Shown here: one piece after another, positions 1 to 10,001 of the stretch | Position numbering within the stretch: the first letter of the stretch is position 1 | Layout of the letters: every line of letters starts with the position of its first letter | Source: JAXDMU01 sp963762435 | GTDB lineage: Bacteria; Pseudomonadota; Alphaproteobacteria; ATCC43930; CGMCC-115725 | Assembly (NCBI GenBank): GCA_963762435.1 | Contig: CAVXLN010000008.1 | Coordinates: 1-64,000, forward strand | Direction: 5' to 3' | Length of the DNA: 64,000 nt | Made by a program: the position numbers and the translations under genes | Notes under the pieces: model-generated | Databases searched by the model: none | What the model was told of the DNA's origin: nothing | What the model saw: the letters and a program-made list of their open reading frames with translations, nothing else

Positions 1-469
1 AGGCATCCGCCTCCCTGAGCGCCACAACGTCCGCGTTGGTCTGCTTGTCTGCCGCATAGACGCAGGCCGATGAGGAATAGAAGAAGCGCTCGATCCCGGC
101 GTCGCGCGCCGCCATCAGCATGTGAGTGTTGATCAGCACGGTCAGCATGCAGTCGGCCTTGTGGGTTTCGATGAACCCCATGCCGCCCATATCTGCTGCG
201 AGGTTGTAGACGAGGCCCATGCCGTCGCACGCCTCGACGCAATTTTCGAGCGAGCGCAGATCAAGCTGCCGGCTGTCGACACCGTCGAACCGTTGGTACC
301 ATTCTTCGAACGGCTTGCAATCGACCGCCCGCAGATTGGTGAATCCTTGACGGCGCAAATCCGCGATCAGATGGCCGCCGATGAAGCCACCGGCGCCAGT
401 GACCAGGGTCGGCTTATCACGTGCCACATCGAGGGGAGTAAAAGCCGAGGCTACGTTGTGCAGTGTCAT
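1..469 (-). CDS. NAD-dependent epimerase, GDP-mannose 3,5-epimerase-like (3' part cut by window edge)
   Basis: The visible N-terminal 156 residues read on the minus strand from an ATG at 469 with a GGAG ribosome site 8-10 bases upstream. The Rossmann motif VTGAGGFIGGHL lies near residue 22, followed by YNLAADMGGMGFIE and RFFYSSSACVYA, wording typical of GDP-mannose 3,5-epimerase and related extended short-chain dehydrogenases. The family interconverts nucleotide sugars in the cytoplasm, here probably to supply the exopolysaccharide genes that follow. The catalytic YxxxK motif lies beyond the window, so exact substrate cannot be settled. Confidence is high for the superfamily and moderate for the GDP-mannose assignment. 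Confidence 0.88.
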   Translation of the reverse strand, partial: MTLHNVASAFTPLDVARDKPTLVTGAGGFIGGHLIADLRRQGFTNLRAVDCKPFEEWYQRFDGVDSRQLDLRSLENCVEACDGMGLVYNLAADMGGMGFIETHKADCMLTVLINTHMLMAARDAGIERFFYSSSACVYAADKQTNADVVALREADA

Positions 470-1908
470 GTGAATAAATCTCCAAATCCCGCTAAATTCA
501 ATAGAGATCGATATGCCGTACGCCGAGAAACCCTGCGACGGCGAGGGACATACTTAATGTGGTTGGACCGCAGGAAGCGCCGACTGCTGCTTGGCAGCGA
601 AGAGATCGACTGACACACACGCCGTACATCGGCCAACGCTCCCATCACCTAAATGGATGTGCAAACGTACTTAGGCTTCCCAAGTCGTCCGGGCGGTTTA
701 AACTGCCGCCGCATTATTAAGATAAGCATAAGAACTTCGCGAGCTTATACTATTCCCGCGCAACGGTGTCACGTGCACGGTATGACCTCGCACGCGTTTT
801 CAATCGGCAAAATGTATTTGACAGCATCGTGGCGGTCAAAATCGGGGTGAACCGCGCGTGCAGCCGCCGAAGCGGACTTTTCGGCATCCCACCGTCTCAG
901 CCCCAATCGTGACACGCTGAACATCACCTTCGAGCAAATCCACCATCCAGCTTGGCTTGATAGCATAGAATCGGTACTTGCCGCCACGAAACGAATGCGT
1001 GACCCGGCATGTCCGCACTGCCTGTTTCGGACGGCGATGCGGCCACCAGAACGGGTGGCCGCGTCAAGCGATCGCTCAAAGGCTGAATCGGCAGCGCGGG
1101 CAGGTTCGAATGGCTCGGCCGCCCTCCCACTCCGACAAGACGCCGCCCACGCCGCCGCATACCCCAAGATCAGCGCCCAATAACGATCCGGGATGACGAA
1201 GCAGCTCTGAGCCCGACTGATGCTCGGGCAATTAATCGAGCACGGGCGGTCGAGTTAACCCGAGCATCGATCGCCGGAAGAGCACTGCTCCGATGCCGGG
1301 CGGGCATGACGGTTTGCGCGAATTCTAGACGGTCGACGACACCGCCGCGGGGAAATCATATCGAACCGACCAGCGCTAGAAGCGTCTAAAAAATTAACCA
1401 ATTGCGCTCGCTGGGGCGCCGATCGCCAGCCCCTTCGCCGCAGGTGGCCGTCAGTTAACTGCGCCCCACACTCCAATCTTATGTTAACCATTTCATGGTA
1501 AAAACAGTAATACTTCACTAAAGCGCGTAAAAATTTTTAGGATTGTTGATCCTTCTTGCAGAAATACACAAACATATTTCCCGAACTTCGCGCGTACTCC
1601 TCTGATATACAGCCCATCATATCGGGTTTTATAGAGTTGAGGCCCGTCTAGCGGCCAGCAGACCTCAACAATTGTGCAAAATTCCGGGAAAAGACCCTTG
1701 AATGTCACAGCGGACTTAGACAAACGTGTGCTCAAAGCATATGACGGCCTGGTAGAGCTGAAACAGCTCGGCCTCGCCAGAAACTTGGGGCTCGCGGCCT
1801 GTCGAGAGGCTGCCGATTCGCGGTGAAACAGCCTGACATCGAGATTGCGTTCCATCGACCCTGACGAGCATGGGGGTCGTGGGCGGCTCAGAAGAACATG
1901 AGGGGATC
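470..1908. other. Long intergenic region, no convincing gene
   Basis: About 1.4 kb separates the epimerase and the giant secreted protein gene. Short ORFs occur on both strands but none has a recognisable domain, convincing ribosome site or the codon bias of its neighbours. The stretch 1480-1620 is clearly AT-richer than the surroundings and includes a perfect 12-bp palindrome TAAAAATTTTTA at 1528-1539, which may be promoter or nucleoid-protein territory for the downstream gene. Around 1211-1229 there is a GCCCGA/TCGGGC hairpin, and a further CCCGAGC copy lies near 1258. Confidence 0.5.
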
Positions 1909-4900
1909 ATGACGGCGTTTCATTACCTCAGGCATCTCGGCCTCGCCGTCTTGTGCGGGCTTCTGGGACTCGCCGCTTCGACGGCGTGGGCGAGTGCAGC
2001 GGAAGAAGCCGGTCCGAGCCCGGCGCTGTTTGCGTCCCCGTTCTATACCTGCGTGAACAATTTCTATGTAGCCACCAACGGTAGCGACTCAAATCCGGGC
2101 ACTCAGGCGCGCCCGTGGCTGACCATCCAGCACGCAGACAGCTCGTCCCGCGCCGGCGGCGACTGCATCAATGTGGCGCCCGGCACCTATCAAGCCAATG
2201 TGCTGCTGAAGCATGGCGGCAGTGGGCCGACCCAGAGCGGCTATGTCGTCTATCGCTGCGAGACGCTCGACGGCTGCCACATTCTGGCACCGGGCGGCGG
2301 CCATCTCTGGGGCATCGAGCAGCCGGCGAACTTCATCGTCGTCGACGGGTTCGAGCTCGACGGCAACAACGCGCTTCAGACCGACGGCGCCGCCGATGAT
2401 TGCATCGCCAGCGACGGCGACACCTACGGCACCGGCAACTCGAGCCACCATATCTGGGTGCTCAACAGTATCGCGCACCATTGTGGTCTGGGCGGTATCG
2501 GTTTCAACAATAAAGAGTGGTATTACATCATCCACAATACCGTTTATCACAACGCATGGAGCTCGGGTTTCCAGGGTTCTGGTATCGGACTTGTGGTCGT
2601 CCAGTGCATCGAGGCCGGCAATGCATCCTGCGCTTCAGGCAGCACTTATGCCGGTGGCACCGGGACTTACACGCCATCGGGCATGGACACGGCGTCATTC
2701 AATCCGGCGGCCGGCGACTATGCGCCGTTTCATAATATCGTCGCGTGGAACAACGTCTACGACAACGAGATCGCACCAAACAATCCGGTCGGTTGCGGCG
2801 CCCACACCGACGGCAACGGCATCATCATGGACACCTTCCTCGATGAGACCACGGCCACGATCGTCTTCCCCTTCCAGACGCTTGTTCTGGGCAATGTTTC
2901 CTATGAGAACGGCGGTCGTGGCGTCCATATCTTCCGCACCTCCAACACCACCGTCGCCAACAACACGGCCTATGCCAACGGCACGGATACTTGCTCGAAC
3001 AGCTTCGGTCTGGCCGATCTCAGCCAGGCCGGCGGCTCCAACAACCTCTGGATCAACAACGTCGCCCAGTCGGTCGTGACCGCCTCCAACCCGGGCTGCA
3101 GCGGTCAGGTCAGCGGCACGACTTTGTGCGGCGCCAACAATGTCCCGCTGATCGCCGGCTCTTCCGCGGGCATCACCGACACCAACAACACCTTCGTCAA
3201 CAACATCACCTACGGCGGTGTCGGCGCCGGCGAGTTGACCACCGGGAGCACCGGCCTGGGGCTCTATGGCAACGACATCGCCGCCTATTCGACCACCAAC
3301 AACAAGACGAATACGAATCCGATGCTGGTGAACCCGGCGAACAATAATTTCGCCCTGCAGGCAGGCAGTCCGGCGATCGCCTATGCCCAATCGGAAAGCT
3401 TTCTGCCGGCCAGCGCCGCCGATGCCGGAGGCTGCTCGAGCTCGCTCACGAGCTGCCCGGGGATCGTGCCGGCGGTGGCATCGGTGAGCCCGACCAGCGG
3501 CTCGACCGCCGGCGGCACCGCAGTGACGATCACCGGCGCGGGATTCACGGGAGCGACAGCCGTCACGTTCGGCAGTGCCGCCACGACCGGCCTCACCGTG
3601 GTGAGCGATAGTCAGATCACCGTGACGGCGCCGGCGGGCACCGCAGGTACGGTGGACATAACCGTGACCGTGCCAGGTGGCACCAGCCCGACGACGACAG
3701 CTGACAATTTTACCTACGCCTCGGGGCTCCTGCCGCCTGTCGCCGGTGCTGGCAGCGCCACGGTCGGCTACGACAGCACCGCCAATGCCGTCACGCTCAG
3801 CCTGAGCGGCGGCACGGCGACCTCGGTCGCAATCGCATCGGCGGCCGCGCATGGCACGGCCACGGCGACCGGCACCAGCATCAAATACTCGCCGACGACC
3901 GGCTTCTTCGGCAGCGACAGCTTCACCTACACGGCCAGCAACACGGCCGGCACCTCGAGCGCCGCCACCATCTCGGTCACCGTCTCGGCGCCGACCATCT
4001 CGGTCACGCCGACCACGCTCGCCGGTGGTGTGGTCGGCACGGCCTACAGCCAAAGCCTCTCGGCCAGCGGCGGCCAGTCCCCCTACAGCTTCTCGACCAC
4101 GGTGGCGAGTGGCGCGCTGCCCGGCGGCTTGGCGCTCGCCAGCAACGGCACGATCAGCGGCACGCCGACCGCGTCCGGTACTTTCACTTTCACGGTGCAC
4201 GGCACCGACAGCAGCACGGCCAGCCATGCGAGCTTCACCAGCGGCACCATCTCGCTTACGGTCTCGCCGGCCGCCATTGCGCCGGTCGTCGCCGGCCCGG
4301 TCAGCGCCACGGTCGGCTATGACAGCACTGCCAATGCCATCACGCTCAATCTGAGCGGTGGTGCAGCGAGTTCCGTCGCGATCGGGTCGGCCGCCGCGCA
4401 CGGCACGGCGACAGCGACCGGCACCAGCATCAAATACACGCCCACGACCGGCTTCTTCGGCAGCGACAGCTTCACCTACACGGCCAGCAACACGGCCGGC
4501 ACCTCGAGTCCAGCCACCATCTCGGTCACCGTCTCGGCCCCGGCCATCTCGGTCACGCCGACGACGCTCACCGGCGGTGCAGTCGGCACGGTCTACAGCC
4601 AGAGCCTCTCGGCGAGCGGCGGCCAAGCCCCGTACAGCTTCTCCTCGACGGTTACGAGCGGCGCGCTGCCCGGCGGCCTGAGCCTGGCCAGCAACGGCAC
4701 GATCAGCGGCACACCGACAGCGTCCGGCACCTTCACCTTCACGGTGCAGGGCACCGACAGCAGCACCGCCACCCATGCGAGCTTCACCAGCGCCACCATC
4801 TCGCTGGCCATCTCGCCGGCCAGCACACCGGTGGTATCGTCGGTCAGCCCCAATACCGGCTCGACTGCCGGTGGCAAGTCAGTGACGATCACTGGTGCCA

Positions 4901-7614
4901 ACCTCACGGGTGCAACTGCCGTCAAGTTCGGAACCGCGGCGGCGACCGGGGTCACCGTCGTAAATGCCGGCCAGATCACGGCGACGACACCCGCCGGCTC
5001 GGCCGGCACGGTCGATGTCACCGTCACAACCTCCCACGGCACGAGCACCACAAGCTCGGCGGATCATTATAGCTTCGTGACACCGGCCGTGGCCGGCGCC
5101 GCCAGCGCTAGCGTGGCCTATAACAGCCTCAACAACGCTGTCGCACTCAATCTGAGCGGCGGCACCGCAACCTCTGTCGCGATCGCGTCGGCAGCCGGGC
5201 ACGGGACGGCCGTAGCAAGCGGCATCAGCATCTTCTATACGCCGGCAACCGGCTTCTTCGGTACCGACAGCTTTACCTACACGGCCACGAACGCGGCCGG
5301 AACCTCTGCCGCGGCGACCGTTTCGATCCGGGTTTCGGCCCCCATCATCGCCGTCAATCCGACGACGCTCGCCGCCGGTACGGTCGGGACATCCTATAGC
5401 CAGAGCTTGTCGGCCAGCGGTGGCCAGGCGCCTTACAGCTTTTCGACCACGGTCGCGAGCGGCGCGCTGCCCGGCGGCTTAGCGCTCTCAAGCAACGGCA
5501 CGATCAGCGGTACGCCCAACTCCGCCGGCAGCTTCACCTTCACGGTGCGCGGTACGGACAGCAGCACCCTCACGGCCGCGAGCTTCAACAGCACGGTCAT
5601 CTCGGTCACGATCGCGGCGGCCGGCGTACCCACCGTGTCCTCGGTCAGCCCATCGAGCGGCCCGACACTAGGCGGCAATCTGGTGACGATCACCGGCACC
5701 AATCTCAACGGGGCCACGGCGGTCAGCTTCGCCGGCGTTTCAGCGACCGGCATCGTCCCCTTGAGCCCGACCCAGGTGGTCGCGACCGTGCCGGCCCGGT
5801 CGGCCGCCGGGATCGTCGATGTCACGGTCACGACCCCGCACGGCACCAGCGCCACCAGCGGCCTCGACCATTACAGCTATGTGGCACCCGACTCGATCGC
5901 GGGCCAGGTCTATAATTACGAGAGCACGCTCGGCACGACCGGCGTACCCGGCAACGACAATGCGCATTTCAGCCAGCCGGTCGTCGGCGCGGTGGATCCG
6001 GTCAACGGGCATCTGTTCGTCGCCGATAGCGCCAACCATCGTATCCAGATCCTCGATACCGGCTCGCTGACGGTGGTGGGCACGCTGGGTGTGGCGGGTG
6101 TCGCCGGCGGCGACAACGCGCATCTCAACGGCCCAGTGGGCGTTGGAGTCGATACCACGGCCGGGCATATCTTCGTGGCCGATACCGGCAATCAGCGCAT
6201 CCAGATCTACGATGCCAAGAGCTTCACCTATCTCGCCACGATGGGCGTCACCGGTGTGACCGGCGCTGATAACGGCCACTTCAATCAGCCCGTCAATGTG
6301 CGGATGAACCAGGCCGCCAGCCAGCTCTATGTCGCGGACGCCGGCAATCACCGCATCCAGATCTTTGCGTCGAGCAATGCGGCATATCTCGCGACCATCG
6401 GCACCTCCGGCGTGCCCGGCAGCGACAATGCGCATCTCAACGGGCCGCGCGATGCCGAGCTCAACATCACCACCAATCAGATCATGGTGGCGGATACCGG
6501 CAACAGCCGCATCCAGCTGTTCAACGCCCAGGGCCTGGCCTATGACCAGACCATCGGCGGCACGTCGCTGAGCCCAGGCGACAATCTCTACTTCGGCTCG
6601 CCTGTCGCGGCCGCCTTCGACGCTACGACGAATCTCGTGCTGGTGACCGATGCCGGCACCGACGACCGGGTCGAGGTGCTCGACGCGCTCAGCTACAATT
6701 ACGTGCTGACGCTCGGCACCTTCCAATCCGCGGGCCCGGCCAACACCCAATTCTCCGTTCCGATGGGGGCGGCGGTCGATCCGACCCACGCCCGGCTGTT
6801 CATCGGCGATGCGCAGAATGACCGGGTCCAGGTCTACTCGATCGAGGGCGCGGTCGAGGTCGCCTCGGTCCTGCCCGGCTCGCGCTCCGTCCAGCTCGAC
6901 ACCACGGCGACGATCTTCGCCAGCATCATCAATGCCGGTGCTACACCGCTCAATGGCTGTCAAGTGTCGCTGCCGGTTACGGCACCGGCTGGGCTGACGA
7001 TGAGCTACCAGACGACCGATCCGGCGACCAATGCGCCGACCGGCTCGCCCAACACCCCGGCCACGGTCGCGGGCAACAACGGCGTTCAGAGCTTCCTGCT
7101 GGCGTTCCAGGGTACGAGCGCCTTCAGCACCGCCGGCATGATGCTCGATTTCGATTGCAGCGGCGTGGCACCTGCGCCCATCACGGTCGGCGTCGACACG
7201 GTCGATCTCGCGATGTCGACCGCACCCGTTCCGGATGTGATCGCGCTGGCCGCGACCGCGACCAACAACGGCATCGTCGTGGTACCGACCGGTGGCACGG
7301 GGGCTTTCGCGCTGGCCAGCGCCAATGTCGGCGTGGGCGCCACCATCAATGTCTCGGTCAATACCGGTGCCGCTTCCTTGCCGGTGGCGGCGACGATATG
7401 CCAGACCGTACCGGCGACCGGCCAGTGCCTGGCCACGCCAGCCAGCTCGATCGCTGCCAACATAGCCGCAGCCGGGACGCCGACCTTCGCGATCTTCTTG
7501 AAGGCCAGCGCCCCCATCCCGCTCGAGCCTGCCACGTCGCGCATCTTCGTCAACTTCACGGACGCCGGCGGCGCACTGCACGGCTCGACCAGCGTGGCGA
7601 TCGAGACGCAGTAA
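1909..7614 (+). CDS. Giant secreted mosaic protein: beta-helix, IPT/TIG and Ig-like repeats, NHL propeller
   Basis: A 1901-residue protein. An ATG at 1870 is possible, but the ATG at 1909 follows a GAGGGG ribosome site and begins directly with a Sec signal peptide (hydrophobic LAVLCGLLGLAAS, cleavage near ASA-AEE). Domains in order: a Cys- and Asn-rich right-handed parallel beta-helix (about 45-520), IPT/TIG domain 1 (522-604), two tandem putative Ig/cadherin-like units (606-788 and 789-972), IPT 2 (974-1059), a third Ig-like unit (1060-1239), IPT 3 (1240-1327), about six NHL repeats forming a probable beta-propeller (1328-1644, with VADSANHRIQI-type motifs) and a C-terminal beta-rich domain (1645-1901). 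Beta-helices of this type often bind or cleave polysaccharide. The position beside the flippase and glycosyltransferases suggests a surface or matrix protein acting on the exopolysaccharide. No anchor or C-terminal secretion signal is visible. Enzymatic activity is not shown. Confidence 0.85.
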   Translation: MTAFHYLRHLGLAVLCGLLGLAASTAWASAAEEAGPSPALFASPFYTCVNNFYVATNGSDSNPGTQARPWLTIQHADSSSRAGGDCINVAPGTYQANVLLKHGGSGPTQSGYVVYRCETLDGCHILAPGGGHLWGIEQPANFIVVDGFELDGNNALQTDGAADDCIASDGDTYGTGNSSHHIWVLNSIAHHCGLGGIGFNNKEWYYIIHNTVYHNAWSSGFQGSGIGLVVVQCIEAGNASCASGSTYAGGTGTYTPSGMDTASFNPAAGDYAPFHNIVAWNNVYDNEIAPNNPVGCGAHTDGNGIIMDTFLDETTATIVFPFQTLVLGNVSYENGGRGVHIFRTSNTTVANNTAYANGTDTCSNSFGLADLSQAGGSNNLWINNVAQSVVTASNPGCSGQVSGTTLCGANNVPLIAGSSAGITDTNNTFVNNITYGGVGAGELTTGSTGLGLYGNDIAAYSTTNNKTNTNPMLVNPANNNFALQAGSPAIAYAQSESFLPASAADAGGCSSSLTSCPGIVPAVASVSPTSGSTAGGTAVTITGAGFTGATAVTFGSAATTGLTVVSDSQITVTAPAGTAGTVDITVTVPGGTSPTTTADNFTYASGLLPPVAGAGSATVGYDSTANAVTLSLSGGTATSVAIASAAAHGTATATGTSIKYSPTTGFFGSDSFTYTASNTAGTSSAATISVTVSAPTISVTPTTLAGGVVGTAYSQSLSASGGQSPYSFSTTVASGALPGGLALASNGTISGTPTASGTFTFTVHGTDSSTASHASFTSGTISLTVSPAAIAPVVAGPVSATVGYDSTANAITLNLSGGAASSVAIGSAAAHGTATATGTSIKYTPTTGFFGSDSFTYTASNTAGTSSPATISVTVSAPAISVTPTTLTGGAVGTVYSQSLSASGGQAPYSFSSTVTSGALPGGLSLASNGTISGTPTASGTFTFTVQGTDSSTATHASFTSATISLAISPASTPVVSSVSPNTGSTAGGKSVTITGANLTGATAVKFGTAAATGVTVVNAGQITATTPAGSAGTVDVTVTTSHGTSTTSSADHYSFVTPAVAGAASASVAYNSLNNAVALNLSGGTATSVAIASAAGHGTAVASGISIFYTPATGFFGTDSFTYTATNAAGTSAAATVSIRVSAPIIAVNPTTLAAGTVGTSYSQSLSASGGQAPYSFSTTVASGALPGGLALSSNGTISGTPNSAGSFTFTVRGTDSSTLTAASFNSTVISVTIAAAGVPTVSSVSPSSGPTLGGNLVTITGTNLNGATAVSFAGVSATGIVPLSPTQVVATVPARSAAGIVDVTVTTPHGTSATSGLDHYSYVAPDSIAGQVYNYESTLGTTGVPGNDNAHFSQPVVGAVDPVNGHLFVADSANHRIQILDTGSLTVVGTLGVAGVAGGDNAHLNGPVGVGVDTTAGHIFVADTGNQRIQIYDAKSFTYLATMGVTGVTGADNGHFNQPVNVRMNQAASQLYVADAGNHRIQIFASSNAAYLATIGTSGVPGSDNAHLNGPRDAELNITTNQIMVADTGNSRIQLFNAQGLAYDQTIGGTSLSPGDNLYFGSPVAAAFDATTNLVLVTDAGTDDRVEVLDALSYNYVLTLGTFQSAGPANTQFSVPMGAAVDPTHARLFIGDAQNDRVQVYSIEGAVEVASVLPGSRSVQLDTTATIFASIINAGATPLNGCQVSLPVTAPAGLTMSYQTTDPATNAPTGSPNTPATVAGNNGVQSFLLAFQGTSAFSTAGMMLDFDCSGVAPAPITVGVDTVDLAMSTAPVPDVIALAATATNNGIVVVPTGGTGAFALASANVGVGATINVSVNTGAASLPVAATICQTVPATGQCLATPASSIAANIAAAGTPTFAIFLKASAPIPLEPATSRIFVNFTDAGGALHGSTSVAIETQ
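3724..5625 (+). repeat. Three internal Ig-like coding repeats with long DNA identity
   Basis: Three units of roughly 550 bp encode the same Ig/cadherin-like module: about 3724-4272, 4273-4824 and 5086-5625. The first two are adjacent and contain a perfect 65-bp direct repeat (3895-3959 and 4444-4508). The third is separated by an IPT domain and more diverged. The DNA identity suggests recent duplication or ongoing homogenisation and makes the locus prone to copy-number change or assembly collapse. Confidence 0.85.
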
Positions 7615-7619
7615 GCCTT

Positions 7620-9059
7620 TCAGGTCCGGTGGGCGAAGAGGCCCGAGAGAGCGATGCGGAACTCGGCGCGGAAGAAGCTGTAGAGGAACGTCGTATAGAC
7701 GAGCGCGCCCGTGACGATCAGCAGAACAAGGTCGAAGACTCGACCGAACAATTCCACATGAAGAAACGGCAGGCTCAGAACGAGCGTCATCGCAATCCCC
7801 GCCAGCAGCGGCGGCAGGGGCGGCCTGAGCACCAGAGAAATCGGCACATCGCAAGCTCTACGAAACATCCATAGGAATAGCGGCAGAAGAAGCCATGGCC
7901 GGACCGCAAGCGCCAGGCAGGTGAGGTTCAATCCGAACGGGGCCGCTGCCGCGACGGTCAGCAGCACCGTGGCTGCTTGCACCATGGTCATGGTCCTGAA
8001 GACCGACGACAATTTGGCGCCGAGAAGCGCTGAGTCGAGGCAGTAGGTATAGACGAGCGGCAGACCGCTCACCAGGATCAGTTGAGCCGCAAGAGTCCCT
8101 TCTAGCCAGCGCTCATCGAGCCATAGGCGCATCAGCGCCGGCATGATCACCGCAGCACCCAGGAGCACCGGGAATGATACCAGGGCGACTTCCTGGGCCA
8201 TGCGGATGAAGCGGCGCTGAAACTCCGCGGATCCGGGCGGGTTGCCGCGCAGCTCGATCCGGCCCACCGCTATGCGCGGAAAGAGCGCGGTGTTGACGGC
8301 GATGTCCAGAAACCGATTGGCGAGGGCGAAGAGGCCGAGCTCGCTCGGCCCGAGCACGAAACCGAGGACCAGCCGCGGCAACTGGCCACTGACGAAGATC
8401 ATGGCCCTGGCGGCGAACATATTGACGCTGACCGGGCGCATCTCGCGGAAATATTCCGCCGACCAGCCCAGCTGAAATCGCTCTGAGACCGAGAGCCACG
8501 CGATGATCACCTCGGCAAGCCGCTGGGCCAGCACCTGGAGCGCCAGCGCCCAGACCCCCGCGCCGGCGAGGGCGAGAAAAATGCCGAACAGGCCGCCAAT
8601 GAGGAGGCCGATAATCGATCGGATCGCCAGCCGCTTATATTGGAGGGACCGCCGCAGCACCGCGATCGGCACCGCCGAGAGAAGCGACAGGGCGGGCAGC
8701 GGGATGAGCGACCATGTGAGCCATTGGAGCTCGTCCTCGCCGAAGGCGATCGCGAGGACTGGCGCCAGGACGAGCAGGATGACGCTGGCCAGCAGCGCCA
8801 TAACCCCGGTCACGAGATTGGCGGTCGCCATATGCGGCGGATCGAGCTCGTCCACCGTCACGAGCGCTTCGACCGCGACTTCGCCCAAGACGAACTCGCA
8901 GAAGCCCACGAAGACCATGACGATCGAGAACACGCCGTACGGCCGCGGCCCCAGAATCGGCGCCAGGATCGTGAAGAGGATAAGCCACAGAACTTGCTGA
9001 GTGACCCTTTCCGCCGTTACCCAGACAACGGGGGAAAATGACGGGAGACGAAACGCCAT
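7620..9059 (-). CDS. Polysaccharide flippase (MOP/Wzx-like membrane protein)
   Basis: A 479-residue, very hydrophobic protein with about 12-14 predicted membrane segments spread over its length. The N-terminal layout (VTQQVLWLILFTILAPILGP, then a loop with PYGVF) matches the polysaccharide biosynthesis/lipopolysaccharide exporter branch of the MOP superfamily. Such proteins move lipid-linked oligosaccharide units across the inner membrane. Gene order with the glycosyltransferase and sulfotransferase upstream on the same strand supports a Wzx role in exopolysaccharide export. It ends 5 bp from the stop of the convergent giant gene. A Wzy polymerase is not visible in this window. Confidence 0.85.
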   Translation of the reverse strand: MAFRLPSFSPVVWVTAERVTQQVLWLILFTILAPILGPRPYGVFSIVMVFVGFCEFVLGEVAVEALVTVDELDPPHMATANLVTGVMALLASVILLVLAPVLAIAFGEDELQWLTWSLIPLPALSLLSAVPIAVLRRSLQYKRLAIRSIIGLLIGGLFGIFLALAGAGVWALALQVLAQRLAEVIIAWLSVSERFQLGWSAEYFREMRPVSVNMFAARAMIFVSGQLPRLVLGFVLGPSELGLFALANRFLDIAVNTALFPRIAVGRIELRGNPPGSAEFQRRFIRMAQEVALVSFPVLLGAAVIMPALMRLWLDERWLEGTLAAQLILVSGLPLVYTYCLDSALLGAKLSSVFRTMTMVQAATVLLTVAAAAPFGLNLTCLALAVRPWLLLPLFLWMFRRACDVPISLVLRPPLPPLLAGIAMTLVLSLPFLHVELFGRVFDLVLLIVTGALVYTTFLYSFFRAEFRIALSGLFAHRT

Positions 9060-9166
9060 TGGAAAGGGATCTCCTCAGCGGACTCGAAAGGCGGAGTACC
9101 TTATCAGCATCTTCCGCCGAGAGGAGGCCGGACGCACCGCTGAGTTGTTTAGAGCATTCTCACTCG

Positions 9167-9988
9167 TCAGAGATGCTTGAGGACGAGCCGTGTCATCGCC
9201 GCGAGGGCAAAGAATTCAATCGGGCCCCGATCGCGCCGATAGTTGGTCCACAGGCGCCGCGCCCCTTCCCGCTCTGCCGCCAGTTGCTGGGGCGACGGGT
9301 TCGGCGAATGCATGAGCGACGGGCTACTGATCCGGTAATGCAGCGTGGCCCGATCCACGAACGCCGCACCGAACCTGCGCATCACCCGGCAAAAGAAATC
9401 CGTATCTTCCCAGAGGCTCATCTCGGTATCGAAGCCGCCGACACCGGCAACCGCATCGCGCCGGAGCATCCCAGCGCTGCAGACAAGCAGGACAGAGCCG
9501 AACAGCGTCCAGCCGGTAAAGGAGAATTTCGAGCCGAACCGCGCGCAGCGCCGGGCATTGCGTGCCGCCGCCGCGAAGAAGCTCCGCTCATGGTCGAGCT
9601 GCTCGGGCGAGCAGTCGCCGAACGGCTCGATCCGCCCGAAGATGAGGCCGACATTGGGACGACGCTCGAACTCCGCGACCATGGCGGCGTAGTGGCCGTC
9701 GGGCACGATGTCGTCATCATCGAGAAAATGGACGTAGGCGCCAGCGGCGCGCGGCCAGCCCAGATTCCGGACGATGCTGGGATAACCGCCGGTCGGCTTG
9801 GGATTCTGGATGTAGGTGACGCGCGGATCGGCGAGCCTTTCCACCGTCTCGCGCGCCGATCCATTCGGGCAATCATCGATGATGAAGATCTCGATCGAGG
9901 GGCCCTGCTGACGGAACACGCTGGACAGCGTCTCCGCCAGCAAGCCCGGCCGCCGAAACGTCGGGATCACCACCGATATGTCGGGCAT
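9167..9988 (-). CDS. Family 2 glycosyltransferase
   Basis: A 273-residue GT-A fold enzyme. The ATG at 9988 puts the first strand (PDISVVIPTFRRPG) at the extreme N-terminus as usual. A TTG at 10018 would add ten residues and overlap the sulfotransferase. The metal and nucleotide-binding acidic run HFLDDDDIVPDG lies near residue 95, and an IDDCPNGS motif precedes it near residue 40. It likely transfers a sugar from a nucleotide donor to a growing lipid-linked oligosaccharide. It sits 14 bp downstream of the sulfotransferase, so the two are probably cotranscribed. Donor and acceptor are unknown. Confidence 0.88.
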   Translation of the reverse strand: MPDISVVIPTFRRPGLLAETLSSVFRQQGPSIEIFIIDDCPNGSARETVERLADPRVTYIQNPKPTGGYPSIVRNLGWPRAAGAYVHFLDDDDIVPDGHYAAMVAEFERRPNVGLIFGRIEPFGDCSPEQLDHERSFFAAAARNARRCARFGSKFSFTGWTLFGSVLLVCSAGMLRRDAVAGVGGFDTEMSLWEDTDFFCRVMRRFGAAFVDRATLHYRISSPSLMHSPNPSPQQLAAEREGARRLWTNYRRDRGPIEFFALAAMTRLVLKHL

Positions 9989-10001
9989 ATCGCCGTTGGG
10001 C

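Noticed and set aside
2695..4776. A 693-codon leftward frame opposite the giant gene's beta-helix and Ig repeats
   Set aside because: Extremely Arg/Gly/Ala-rich repeats arise from reading the repeat DNA on the wrong strand.
3724..5625. Repeats that could suggest a CRISPR array or tandem mobile element
   Set aside because: The units are about 550 bp, in frame and encode Ig-like domains; there are no short repeats with spacers.
5740..7854. A 704-codon leftward frame over the end of the giant gene
   Set aside because: Low-complexity composition and no ribosome site; it is opposite a well-supported domain series.
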